36,383 nt of DNA from Thauera propionica (GCF_002245655.1 NZ_NOIH01000027.1:1-36383), one strand, 5' to 3'. Shown: positions 1 to 7,281, counted from the stretch's first letter. A program made the numbers and translations. The notes: generated by a model not told the origin, from the sequence alone.

Positions 1-1360
1 CTACAACCGAACCTTGCATAATCGAGGGCCGCGCATAATTGCGCCCGAGCGCAATCGGCCGGATCTGGTTCTCGATCCAGTTGTTGTCGATGGGCACGCG
101 ACCATCACCCACGTAGTGCGTGAGCGCGGCCCAGCGCTTGAGGCTGTAATCGATAGCGCGGGCAATGCCCGAGCCGTTGGGAACCTGGGTGCGCCGCTGC
201 AAGAGCCACGCATGCAGACGCTCAAGGATGGGGCGGGCCTTCGCTTGTCGTAAGCGCTGCCGGGCATCGATGTCGAGTTCAGCCGATTCACGCTCAACGC
301 CGTAGAGCTGGCCGATGGCCTCGAGCGCCTCGCTGGCGATCTGGCTCTGGCCCTGGGCAGCGAGATCGAAGAACTTGCGCCGCGCGTGCGCCATGCAGCC
401 GGCTTCGGTCACGCCCTGCGCGATCAGCGTCTTGTAGCCGGCGTAGTCATCGCAGATCAGCGTGCCGCGCCACTCGCCCAGAAACGCCTGGGCATGACGG
501 CCCGCGCGGCTGTCGGCGAAGTCGTAGACCACCGCCTTGATCGGATCGAACGCGCCGACGCTGTAGGACCACAGGTAGGCGCGGTGCGTCTTGCCCGCAC
601 CCGGATCGAGCATCGCCACCGGGGTCTCGTCCGCGTGCAGCACGGGGTGCGCCAGCAGGTCGGCCTTGAGCGCATCGACTAGCGGCTGCAGGTGCACGCC
701 GCTCTGGCCCACCCACTGAGCCAGCGTCGATTGCGGGATCGCCAGCCCGGCTCGACCGAAGATGCCTTCCTGGCGGTAGAGCGGCAAATGGTCCTGATAC
801 TTGGCCACCAGCACTTGGGCGAGCAGCCCGGCAGTCGGGATGCCCTTGTCGATGATGTGCGCCGGCACCGGCGCCTGCACGAGGGTCTCGCACGCCGCGC
901 ACGCCCACTTGCCCCGGATGTGGCGCTCGACGGTGAAGCGGCCCGGGGTGTAGTCGAGCTTCTCGGCCACGTCCTCGCCGATGCGGCGCATCGGGCAGCC
1001 GCAGGCGCAGGTGGTCGAGTCGGGTTCGTGACGGATCTCGGTGCGCGGCAGCTCGGGCGGCAACGGCTTGCGCCGGGCCTGCCCCTTGGGCTGCTGGCTC
1101 TTGCTGGTATCCGGTTGCAATTGCTCGAGCTCTTCGCTCATCGCCGCCAGATCGGCCTCGGCGGTCTCCTCGAAGAGTTGCACCTGCTCGCTAGACAGAC
1201 GCTCGGCCTTCACGCCGAAGCGATGACGCTTGTGCAGCGCCAGCTCATGCGTGAGCCGCTCGATCTTGGTCTGGCGCCACACGAGTTCGAGTTCCTGCTC
1301 GATGAGCAGGCGGCGCAAGGTGTCGGCATCCAGTTGATCGAGGTCGGCGGGCAGCGGCAT
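1..1360 (-). CDS. tnpC: IS66-family transposase TnpC, partial and probably disrupted
   Basis: This is the DDE transposase of an IS66-type element. The frame opens at ATG 1358-1360 and stays open to the left edge (453 codons seen; family members are usually a little over 500). Visible features are the N-terminal coiled leucine-zipper-like part, a cysteine cluster (C118, C120, C122, C154, C157) resembling the IS66 zinc-finger domain, and the catalytic triad D244 (HADETP), D304 or D305 (CDDYAGYK) and E430 (DNNWIENQIRP). After RPIALGRN at residue 441 the expected NWLFAGS-like continuation is replaced by an unrelated 12-residue stretch. Another element may have inserted there, so the gene is probably dead. 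Confidence 0.85.
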   Translation of the reverse strand, partial: MPLPADLDQLDADTLRRLLIEQELELVWRQTKIERLTHELALHKRHRFGVKAERLSSEQVQLFEETAEADLAAMSEELEQLQPDTSKSQQPKGQARRKPLPPELPRTEIRHEPDSTTCACGCPMRRIGEDVAEKLDYTPGRFTVERHIRGKWACAACETLVQAPVPAHIIDKGIPTAGLLAQVLVAKYQDHLPLYRQEGIFGRAGLAIPQSTLAQWVGQSGVHLQPLVDALKADLLAHPVLHADETPVAMLDPGAGKTHRAYLWSYSVGAFDPIKAVVYDFADSRAGRHAQAFLGEWRGTLICDDYAGYKTLIAQGVTEAGCMAHARRKFFDLAAQGQSQIASEALEAIGQLYGVERESAELDIDARQRLRQAKARPILERLHAWLLQRRTQVPNGSGIARAIDYSLKRWAALTHYVGDGRVPIDNNWIENQIRPIALGRNYARPSIMQGSVV

Positions 1361-1421
1361 GGATCGATCATGTCCGATGCACGCCTCCGCCGCCATCGGG
1401 GCATCCGCCGATAGCGCGGAC

Positions 1422-1751
1422 TCAGAGTGTCCGGATCACACCGCCATCGCCCAGCCATTGCCACGGCAGCCCGAGCACCAGCGCATCGAACTGCGCCCGG
1501 GTGAGTGCGACACCGCCCTGGCCCTCGGTCCAGCGAAACCGCCCTTGGTTCAGGCGCCGGCACGCCAGCCACACCCCGAAGCCGTCATGGACCAACACCT
1601 TCAAGCGCGTGCCGCGCCGATTGCTGAAGAGGTAGGCGTGATGCGGCTGCGCTTGGCCGAACACGCGCACCACCTGCGCGAGCAGCGTGTCCATGCCTGC
1701 GCGCATGTCCAGGGGCGCCACCGACAGCCACAGCGCCTCGATGCGGATCAT
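1422..1751 (-). CDS. tnpB: IS66-family accessory protein TnpB (Orf2)
   Basis: A 109-residue protein starting MIRIEALWLSVAPLDMRAGM, matching the IS66 Orf2/TnpB family in length and in its hallmarks: PLDMRAGMDTL near the N-terminus, then HHAYLFSNRRGTRLKVLVHD and the RLNQGRFRW segment. TnpB is required for IS66 transposition, but its biochemical role is not settled. The chosen ATG at 1749-1751 overlaps the TGA of tnpA in an ATGA arrangement, which implies translational coupling. An upstream in-frame start would add 18 residues without family resemblance. The gene looks intact. Confidence 0.9.
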   Translation of the reverse strand: MIRIEALWLSVAPLDMRAGMDTLLAQVVRVFGQAQPHHAYLFSNRRGTRLKVLVHDGFGVWLACRRLNQGRFRWTEGQGGVALTRAQFDALVLGLPWQWLGDGGVIRTL

Positions 1752-2128
1752 GCGAGCCACTCGCGTAGCCACGCCCCGCACGCATCGGCGGCCTGGATCG
1801 GCCACTCGAGCTTGACGCGGGCGTTGCCACGCTGCGCTTCAAGACGGATCACCGGCGCCTCGGCTGCGGATGCAACCCGCACCGGCACAAAGCCTGGCTC
1901 AGACAGCGTCGTGAGCTCAGCGCCGAGCGGCTTGCGCCGGCTCGGCGGCGCGATGCCGCGCTCGCGCATCCAGCGGTGGACCTGGTTGGTGTTCAGGCCA
2001 TTTGCCAACGCAACGCCGGCCACCGAGACACCCGGCTCACGGCAGGCCGAGACCACAGACTGCTTGAAGGCTTCGCTGTGCGTGCGCCGAGTCCGGCGCG
2101 GGATGACGACATCCATCGTGTCCACCAT
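1748..2128 (-). CDS. tnpA: IS66-family accessory protein TnpA (Orf1), HTH
   Basis: A 126-residue protein with the IS66 Orf1/TnpA pattern. A basic N-terminus (RRTRRTHSEAFKQSVVSAC) leads into a helix-turn-helix (GVSVAGVALANGLNTNQVHRW, about residues 33-53), followed by a variable C-terminal half. It is thought to bind DNA in transposition. The start could be ATG 2126-2128 or ATG 2114-2116; neither has a clear ribosome-binding site. Non-IS sequence begins almost immediately upstream, so the native promoter and terminal repeat seem to be missing. Confidence 0.85.
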   Translation of the reverse strand: MVDTMDVVIPRRTRRTHSEAFKQSVVSACREPGVSVAGVALANGLNTNQVHRWMRERGIAPPSRRKPLGAELTTLSEPGFVPVRVASAAEAPVIRLEAQRGNARVKLEWPIQAADACGAWLREWLA

Positions 2129-2603
2129 CGAACTTGATGGATACGATCTTCAATGGGCTAGGCAGATGGGGGAAGGTGGGTTCGCCGGGTGCTTACGCAA
2201 GACCTACGCAACGCCGCACCCAGAAGACGACCCGGAGCGGGACATCGTTGATGAGCGCAGAGTGAGATTGGACCGCGTAGCGACCACCGGCGACCACTTC
2301 TCCTACCTCTACGATTTCGGCGACAGCTGGCAGCACCGCATCGTGGTCGAGCGTGTCGAATCGCTCGAGGCGGACCAGCGTGGCTACGCCTATGTTTCTG
2401 CAGGCGAGAAAGCGTGTCCGCCCGAGGATGTGGGCGGTGCAGCGGCGTACGTGGACTTCATGGAGCAGATTTCGCAGCGACCGCTGGATGAAGAAGGGCG
2501 CCGACTTCTGGAGTGGGCCGGCGAGGATTTCGACCCCGTGCGGTTCGACCGGCATGCCGCCAACGCGGCCTTGCTGCGGATGGCCTGGAATCGGTGGGTG
2601 TGA
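2129..2603 (+). pseudogene. pRiA4b ORF-3-like protein, 5'-truncated
   Basis: The frame encodes the C-terminal two thirds of a plasmid pRiA4b ORF-3-like domain: DERRVRLDRV, then FSYLYDFGDSWQHRIVVERV, ACPPEDVGG, and the closing segment FDPVRFDRHAANAALLRMAW. The usual N-terminal part containing the start and the HLHxF region is missing. Instead the frame runs straight into the antisense of IS66 tnpA. The IS66 element or a rearrangement around it therefore removed the 5' end. The family is common on plasmids and islands and its function is unknown. The exact junction was not resolved; 2129 is the first base beyond the annotated tnpA. Confidence 0.75.
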
Positions 2604-2616
2604 GGTCAGTCGCTCG

Positions 2617-3291
2617 CTACTCGACCGGGACTATCAGGTCGGGACTGTCGTTTTTGACGTTGCCCACGGCCCTCGAGACCGGGAACAGACTGACCGGAGT
2701 AATGGGGCGTGCCCCAATCAGGGCTCTGAGGCGGTCAGGTTCGGTTGCCCTGGCAAGCCATGTTGAGTAGTCCTGTGGGGCAAGAATTACGGGCATTCGG
2801 TCGTGCAGGGGGCGGATGGCGTCGTTTGCGGCGGTAGTGATGACCGTGAAGGTGTCGATAGCTGAGCCCTCTGCAGGGGCCCATCTTTCCCAAAGGCCTG
2901 CGAAGCCGAAAAGCCCCCCATCGGCCGGATGGATGTAATAGGGCTGCTTACCCTGTTCGGTCGCTTTCCATTCGAAGAAACCGCTCGCTGGGATGATGCA
3001 GCGCCTTGATTTGTAAGCTGCCCGAAACGAGGGCTTCTCCGCGAGTGTCTCCCCCCGAGCGTTGATGAGTTTGGTGCCGATGGTTTCATCCTTCGACCAG
3101 CTTGGAATCAGCCCCCAACGCAGGAGGTGCACGACGCGGTTCCCGTTCGGCCGCTGGCGCACGACCGGAAGCACCTGCAGTGGCGCCGCGTTGTAGCGCG
3201 GGCCGAAGTCAGGCGGCAGCTCATCAATGCTCGCTCCGAATTGTTCGCGCAGGCGGGACGTCGGGCCGTAGAGCGCGTAGCGACCGCACAT
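2617..3291 (-). CDS. SRAP-family abasic-site DNA-protein crosslinking protein (YedK/HMCES-like)
   Basis: A 224-residue protein of the SOS response-associated peptidase (SRAP) family. Known for the family: Cys2, exposed after Met removal, crosslinks to abasic sites in single-stranded DNA. The sequence begins MCGRYALYG, which fixes the start at ATG 3289-3291; a longer reading would bury Cys2. Other conserved parts are RYNAAPLQVLPVV, LLRWGLIPSWSKD, INARGETLAEKPSFR, RRCIIPASGFFEWK and the HDRMPVIL motif with its conserved histidine. It lies downstream of the plasmid-type rep gene on the same strand, 174 bases away. SRAP genes are frequent on mobile elements. It appears intact. Confidence 0.92.
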   Translation of the reverse strand: MCGRYALYGPTSRLREQFGASIDELPPDFGPRYNAAPLQVLPVVRQRPNGNRVVHLLRWGLIPSWSKDETIGTKLINARGETLAEKPSFRAAYKSRRCIIPASGFFEWKATEQGKQPYYIHPADGGLFGFAGLWERWAPAEGSAIDTFTVITTAANDAIRPLHDRMPVILAPQDYSTWLARATEPDRLRALIGARPITPVSLFPVSRAVGNVKNDSPDLIVPVE

Positions 3292-3465
3292 TATTGTTCC
3301 CCGGTGTGATTCGTTTTGCTCATCATCCGCATACCTGGGTGTCGCTGCAATGCTCAGGAGTGCAGGCAATCGTGCAGGCTGGGCTCGTCAAGTCTGTTCG
3401 ATTTGCGTTGAGCACCTGTGGGGCTCCGTCTCACCAACGCTAGTGAGAATGGCGATGGGCGGGCT

Positions 3466-4428
3466 TCACACGCTTACGGGGTGAGTGGTTGTGGCGCTCT
3501 CGCCCCCGTGTCCGCTGTTATCTGATATGGCATCAGTGCAACCGGCCGGAACCAGCAGCCCAGCCTTCTTGCGGTAATAGTAGGTTCGGCGAGAAATGCC
3601 CAGGAGCTCCCATGGCTTGGTGTGCTCAGCCGAGTCGCTGCCGGCCTCGCTCCAGCGCTTCAGAGCCCGTGCGCGCTGTATTTCGCTGAAAGCATGCTGG
3701 GTGAAGACCCGCCATGTCCACTTTGCAACGGACTTCGCCAAGGAGCGAACCTCGGGGTAGGGAAGCGGCGTTGGGAAGCGGCTGTTGATGCCTTCTGCCT
3801 CGTGCAACAGCGCTCGGAACCAGAGGTCCGGGGTTGCGTTGGCGCTCTTGTAGATGAGCACCATGCTGTAGGCCCAACTTCGCAGTGTGTCGAAGAGCGT
3901 GATGTTGCGCCCGAGCCCGACGTTTTCCTCCGTTGCGCGCGCAGGTTTTGCGAGTGATACCCACTCGGTGAGCTCGTCGAGCGAGTAGGCATGGTCGTGC
4001 AGAAACCAGTTTCGCCAGCGCTCATGCAGGGGATTCTTGCAGATGAGGCCGGCGTAGCCGGGGTCGGCCTGCAGCTTGAGGCGATATGCGTTTTCGATGG
4101 CTGCAGCGTAGCGCAGGGGCTTGTCGTGTCCTGCCGGGCTGGTGACGACCGGCACTTCGAGAAGGTAGCCGCAGTGTGCGTGGCTGTTGTCCGGATTGAC
4201 GGCAATCCAGTTCGGCGGGGGCAGGTTCGCGCGCTCCCATGCCAAGGCTGCAACGGGGGCATCGATGTCGAACAGGAGCCAGTGGCGAAGCGCTGAGGGG
4301 TTGAGTTGCAGGTGGCTCTTGGTGCTGGCCACCTCCCGGCCGCGGATGATGAGGCCGTGTTTCGGGTTGTCAGTGCAGTAGGCGCGGCGGGGTAGCCTTG
4401 GAAGAATCAGGTCGGGCAGTGTGGTCAC
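3466..4428 (-). CDS. rep: Plasmid-type replication initiation protein (Replicase/PriCT family)
   Basis: A 320-residue protein resembling theta-plasmid initiators of the Replicase/PriCT-1 group (ColE2-like RepA). The N-terminal half has the primase-like signature HWLLFDIDAPVAALAWE followed by NPDNSHAHCGYLL and a PriCT-like block (NPLHERWRNWFLHDHAYSLDEL). The C-terminus has a helix-turn-helix-like segment, PWELLGISRRTYYYRKKAGL. In ColE2 plasmids this protein primes replication at an origin just downstream of its own gene; here that would be 3292-3465, but no ColE2-type origin was recognised there. The start is GTG 4426-4428, directly against a perfect 8-bp hairpin. In a chromosome it marks an integrated replicon or a self-replicating stage of the island. 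Confidence 0.85.
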   Translation of the reverse strand: MTTLPDLILPRLPRRAYCTDNPKHGLIIRGREVASTKSHLQLNPSALRHWLLFDIDAPVAALAWERANLPPPNWIAVNPDNSHAHCGYLLEVPVVTSPAGHDKPLRYAAAIENAYRLKLQADPGYAGLICKNPLHERWRNWFLHDHAYSLDELTEWVSLAKPARATEENVGLGRNITLFDTLRSWAYSMVLIYKSANATPDLWFRALLHEAEGINSRFPTPLPYPEVRSLAKSVAKWTWRVFTQHAFSEIQRARALKRWSEAGSDSAEHTKPWELLGISRRTYYYRKKAGLLVPAGCTDAISDNSGHGGESATTTHPVSV

Positions 4429-4447
4429 GGGCCATCTCGGATGGCCC
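4429..4447 (-). promoter_or_regulatory. Hairpin abutting the rep start codon
   Basis: On the rep-sense strand GGGCCATC and GATGGCCC form a perfect 8-bp stem with a 3-base loop, ending at the base before the GTG start of rep. The stem covers the place where a ribosome-binding site would lie. Inferred: it limits Rep translation, as antisense-RNA-controlled rep leaders do. The pairing is seen; the function is not shown. Confidence 0.5.
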
Positions 4448-4680
4448 CTGTTGCGTTACGTGTATTTGCCTTTTGAACTGCTCTCGTCTATGTCCTCACC
4501 GCAAAAGGGGTAGGGTTAGCGTTGAAGGTGATGCTGTGTATAGCGTCTACGGTCTCGTGCGCTTCAACACGCTTCAAATGAGCTAATCCTGCGGCTGTTT
4601 GCGGGGTGTTTTTCCACTGGCCTGGAAGCTGACTCAGGACAGGGCTGCTGTCAGCCAAGGCCTCGCGGGCTGGAAGTGAC

Positions 4681-4827
4681 TGGCTGCTGTGGTACAACAG
4701 CAGCAGGCTGCACTCCACTCTGGGTTATGTCAGCCCGATGCAGTTCGAGCAACGCTGGCTCTCGGGTCAACCGAAAATAGCGAATATGTGACTCGGCTAT
4801 GGGATTCACATTTCGAGGGCAAGGTCA
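4681..4827 (+). mobile_element. 3' remnant of an IS3-family element (OrfB C-terminus and right end)
   Basis: From 4681 the forward frame reads WLLWYNSSRLHSTLGYVSP followed by MQFEQRWLSG and stops at 4789-4791. This is the typical C-terminal end of IS3-family transposase OrfB (WLLWYNxxRLHSTLxYVSPMQFE). The 36 bases after the stop end in TCA at 4825-4827. Their reverse complement begins TGACCTTGCCCTC, which resembles the TGA-CTT-CCC start of IS3-group terminal repeats as I recall them. umuC-like sequence starts right after. No upstream part of orfB or orfA was recognised, so only a stub remains. Confidence 0.7.
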
Positions 4828-4828
4828 C

Positions 4829-5105
4829 ATCTACCGACCAGGTTATGCGTACCAAAAAGCAGGGGTGATGCTGACTGAGTTGCAGCCGCACAAGCTGCGC
4901 CAACAGAGTCTTTTCGCCGATGAAGCCGGGGATGAGTGCGCAGCGCGTGATGAAGGCGATGGACAGCATCAACGCTAAGTGGGGAAGAGGGACGGTGCGC
5001 ATCAGCGCTGAGGGCCTCAACAAGGCATGGCAGATGCGACGAGGCCGGCTTTCGCCGGCCTACACGACTTCTTGGCTGCACCTGCCAGTAGCTAAAGCTC
5101 TTTAG
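4829..5105 (+). pseudogene. umuC: umuC 3' fragment, frameshifted (DNA polymerase V subunit)
   Basis: Two consecutive forward frames together match the C-terminal ~90 residues of UmuC-like Y-family polymerases. The first reads YRPGYAYQKAGVMLTEL and KLRQQSLFADEAGDE. The second continues SAQRVMKAMDSINAKWGRGT, then VRISAEGL and SPAYTTSWLHLP, stopping at 5103-5105. The switch needs a one-base indel near 4930-4938. The catalytic palm and fingers are absent, because the fragment begins at the end of the IS3-family remnant. umuDC operons are common cargo of plasmids and integrative elements. This one is clearly non-functional. Confidence 0.85.
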
Positions 5106-5806
5106 CTTTTGGCAAAGTCTTTACTCAAGCCCGGCATACTCTTTCAGCTCTCGATGACCCCTGTTGGGAGGTATTCTGTTAATCGAGTCCGTCTCCATAT
5201 GCCCATTGTTCTCCTAGGGGGGGGGCTTAGCCCCCTCACTACATCTAACGGACTCAACAAACTGAGCTGAGTGAGCCTCCCCCAGATTCCTCTCCTCATC
5301 TGAGCCTTAGGCTCAGCCTTGAGGTTCTTTGCTATGTTGTGTCTTTACCTGCAGAGATCTTTGATCTTCTCTGACTGATGGTGAGGCTGAGCCCAGCCCT
5401 CCCAGCACGATGGCAGGATGGGCCTTCATCAGCCTCTCCATCCGATCTGACTGACCGACGGAGCCGCCTCACCCGCGAGCCTTGCGCCCTGGGGCGCTAG
5501 CTTCGCCACCCCTCATCGATGTTTCAGGACTTTCCCCCAGTTCGACATATCCCACATGCGCTGGCGTCTGTACTCCCGTCCACATGTGCGGTAGCCCTCG
5601 GAGCGCTCTCATATGAGGCGCATGTGCCGACGGACTACATATGTGTATAGCGTTGCGGTCCGACTGGCTGCCTTAAATTTGCATGAAATCTTCTACTGAA
5701 AGCATTAAGTTACTTTATCGATTTTGTACCCCGTCTCTTGTCCTCAGTTTGTCGAGTCAACTGCCTCTTTTGCCAAGTCGGCAGACCGATCCTGTAAGCG
5801 ATCAAT
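5106..5806. other. Non-coding stretch rich in short inverted repeats
   Basis: About 700 bases without a convincing gene on either strand. It holds several perfect hairpins: GGGGGC-TTA-GCCCCC at 5221-5235, CTGAGCC-TTA-GGCTCAG at 5300-5316, GCGCC-CTGG-GGCGC near 5485-5498, and the palindrome CTCATATGAG at 5608-5617 flanked by GCGC. CACATGCGC (5553-5561) and GCGCATGTG (about 5618-5625) are near-matching inverted arms. Such density suits a replication, partition or transfer origin, or a structured RNA, but no known class was recognised. Confidence 0.45.
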
Positions 5807-6247
5807 TCATAGGTCGCGAATAGCATCTCGTTTTGCCCTGGCAAGCGCTCTGTCGATGCATGCATCGAAGAATGAAGCTGCGTCGTCAGCTACCCCACGA
5901 AGTGTTGCAGTAACCACAACTTTGTCCTTGAAGAGTGTTGCTTCAACAGAGTCGCAGGGTAGTTTGTCAGCAACTGCTTGCGCGACTTCATCAGCGTTCA
6001 GTTGTGCAGGCAACATGACAGTACGCGTGAGCGTGTGTGCGCACTCGTCTGATCGATTGAGTTGAAGCACAAGCTGCTCAAGAGTCTCACGTGTTGCTGT
6101 CGAGCGAACGCTTTCAAGTGCGAGAAGTGCTGCTCGCAAGAGTAATCGATGCCAATCTCCATCGTAAGGGCCGAGCGCGTAAACAGCCGCGCCGAGTAAG
6201 TTCACTTCCCGCTTATAAAAAGTTGTCGTTGATGGCTCACGCTTCAT
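5807..6247 (-). CDS. Hypothetical protein, island-borne
   Basis: A 146-residue protein I do not recognise. It starts MKREPSTTTFYKREVNLLGA and is mostly helical in character. The central part is leucine-rich (LLLRAALLALESVR, TLEQLVLQLNRSD) and the C-terminal part is Ala- and Asp-rich (CIDRALARAKRDAIRDL). No signal peptide or membrane segment is evident. It is divergent from the small HTH gene at 6418, and two short palindromes (ACTGAGTCAGT at 6259-6269, GTCGAGTTCGAC at 6268-6279) lie just upstream of its start, which suggests regulated transcription. Reading-frame length and divergent context support a real gene. Function unknown. Confidence 0.55.
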   Translation of the reverse strand: MKREPSTTTFYKREVNLLGAAVYALGPYDGDWHRLLLRAALLALESVRSTATRETLEQLVLQLNRSDECAHTLTRTVMLPAQLNADEVAQAVADKLPCDSVEATLFKDKVVVTATLRGVADDAASFFDACIDRALARAKRDAIRDL

Positions 6248-6380
6248 CTTGGAGGCCTACTGAGTCAGTCGAGTTCGACCGAACCTTAGCGCAGCAAACG
6301 CGAACAGAAAAATAATCTGCTGATAGCAAAGATTTACTGCTCCTTGCTAATGAATTTATTCGATCTTCCATTTCGCTATA

Positions 6381-6404
6381 CGTCATTGTGATCATAAAAT
6401 GACG
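6381..6404. promoter_or_regulatory. Inverted repeat in the leader of the small HTH gene (candidate operator)
   Basis: CGTCATT (6381-6387) and AATGACG (6398-6404) form a perfect 7-bp inverted repeat with a 10-base spacer. It ends 13 bases before the ATG at 6418 and just ahead of a GAGGG ribosome-binding site. The position between two divergent genes, one encoding a likely DNA-binding protein, suggests an autoregulatory operator. This is inference from position and symmetry only. Confidence 0.4.
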
Positions 6405-6417
6405 AGGGTAGTGAAAT

Positions 6418-6891
6418 ATGAAAGGTAAAAATGGTGGCGGGTCTCTAGCCGGGCGAATCAAGCAGAGAATGTATTTCCAAGGCGATAGAGCGAAGTATGT
6501 AGCAGGAGTGCTCGGCGTCAGTCCCGCATATCTCGGGCAGCTACTTGCAGGTGATCGCAGTTTCGCGTCCGCGAATGAGCAATTGCTCAGACGTGTCGCT
6601 CGTTATCTCCAACTGAAGCCCATTTTGTGCTTCATGCTTGCCGGCAAGATCGAAGCAGCTGATTTCTCTTCGGATCAAGCTGAGATTAGACGGCTGACAG
6701 AGCGTGCCCTGGATTTCATCGCGGAGTCTTCGTATGCGCTCGAGACTGGCGTTGAGCGTCAGATGTTGTACGACGCGCGGACAGAGATTCAGCAGCTTGT
6801 CTTGCTACTGTATCAGTCGGCTACAGATACGAGATTAATGCCTGCTGCTGAAGAATGGTTTTATTCAGTCGTTAAAGAAAAGGCCGGCTGA
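6418..6891 (+). CDS. Small HTH (XRE/Cro-like) protein of unknown role
   Basis: A 157-residue protein starting at ATG 6418 with GAGGG placed about 10 bases upstream. The N-terminal 60 residues resemble a Cro/CI-type helix-turn-helix: GRIKQRMYFQG then YVAGVLGVSPAYLGQLLAGD, followed by an LLRRVARYLQL helix. The remaining ~95 residues are predicted helical (AEIRRLTERALDFIAESS, EIQQLVLLLYQSA) and may mediate oligomerisation or contact the neighbouring gene product. It is followed by a strong terminator at 6923-6958 and then by the large recombinase-like gene. Likely a local regulator of the island, possibly autoregulated through the repeat in its leader. Confidence 0.65.
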   Translation: MKGKNGGGSLAGRIKQRMYFQGDRAKYVAGVLGVSPAYLGQLLAGDRSFASANEQLLRRVARYLQLKPILCFMLAGKIEAADFSSDQAEIRRLTERALDFIAESSYALETGVERQMLYDARTEIQQLVLLLYQSATDTRLMPAAEEWFYSVVKEKAG

Positions 6892-6922
6892 ACATGAGAT
6901 CGTGGTTATAGATGGCACTCTA

Positions 6923-6958
6923 GCCCCCACCTTGCGTCTAGCAAGCTGGGGGTTCTTT
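6923..6958 (+). terminator. Rho-independent terminator after the small HTH gene
   Basis: The stem CCCCCA-C-CTTGC pairs with GCAAG-C-TGGGGG across a GTCTA loop. It is followed by a T-rich tail (TTCTTTGTTG). It lies about 30 bases after the stop of the HTH gene. Confidence 0.75.
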
Positions 6959-6983
6959 GTTGTGCATCTTTGTTGTGCATCTT
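6954..6983 (+). repeat. 13-bp tandem repeat, 2.3 copies
   Basis: The unit TCTTTGTTGTGCA occurs twice in direct tandem and is followed by a partial third copy (TCTT). It overlaps the tail of the terminator. It probably arose by replication slippage; no function is suggested. Confidence 0.8.
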
Positions 6984-7107
6984 CCTAGGCCGACTGGGCA
7001 AGTCGTTCGATCTAGCGGCGGCCCTTGCCTGCAAGAGAGTCTCGTCGCGTGCTTGGAAGTAGATCGTGTGTTCAAAAGTGCGCATGAGGTCGCGGATATT
7101 TCCCTCC

Positions 7108-7281
7108 GTGAAAATTTTTGCTCCAGAGGAAGCTCGTGACGCTATACAACAGTATCAGCGAGCCCGCGATAACGGAAGTGAGCGCTTCAGACTCAAAATC
7201 AGGAGCGCTATAGATGGAAGGAAAAATCTTACTAAACAATGCGTTGCAGAACTCACGTTATTTCAACGTTCAAGGCCATAA
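7108..7281 (+). CDS. Possible small protein, 57 residues
   Basis: A GTG-initiated frame reading KIFAPEEARDAIQQYQRARD followed by a basic C-terminal half. The amino-acid composition is protein-like, but there is no ribosome-binding site (CCCTCC precedes the GTG), no recognised family, and no nearby promoter. Between the terminator at 6958 and the recombinase start at 7343 nothing else is apparent. Treat as uncertain. Confidence 0.2.
   Translation: MKIFAPEEARDAIQQYQRARDNGSERFRLKIRSAIDGRKNLTKQCVAELTLFQRSRP

Larger units (their letters stand above)
1..2128 (-). mobile_element. IS66-family insertion sequence, incomplete at both ends
   Basis: Three genes in the order tnpA-tnpB-tnpC, read leftward, are the standard cargo of an IS66-family element. 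tnpA and tnpB overlap by four bases and tnpC follows about 60 bases later. No terminal inverted repeat was found between the tnpA start and the adjoining pRiA4b-like gene, which begins almost at once. The tnpC end leaves the family consensus in the last 12 codons before the window edge. The element therefore appears rearranged at both ends. Confidence 0.85.

Noticed and set aside
1359-2602. A long forward open frame opposite IS66 tnpB and tnpA
   Set aside because: It is antisense to clear IS66 genes. Only its end, after about 2129, matches a protein family, so only that part was kept as a truncated gene.
4730-5023. A reverse-strand open frame of 97 codons
   Set aside because: It lies antisense to the umuC fragment, which explains the same bases better.
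5201-5400. The hairpin cluster as a retron msr-msd or CRISPR array
   Set aside because: There is no reverse transcriptase nearby and no regularly spaced repeat-spacer structure.
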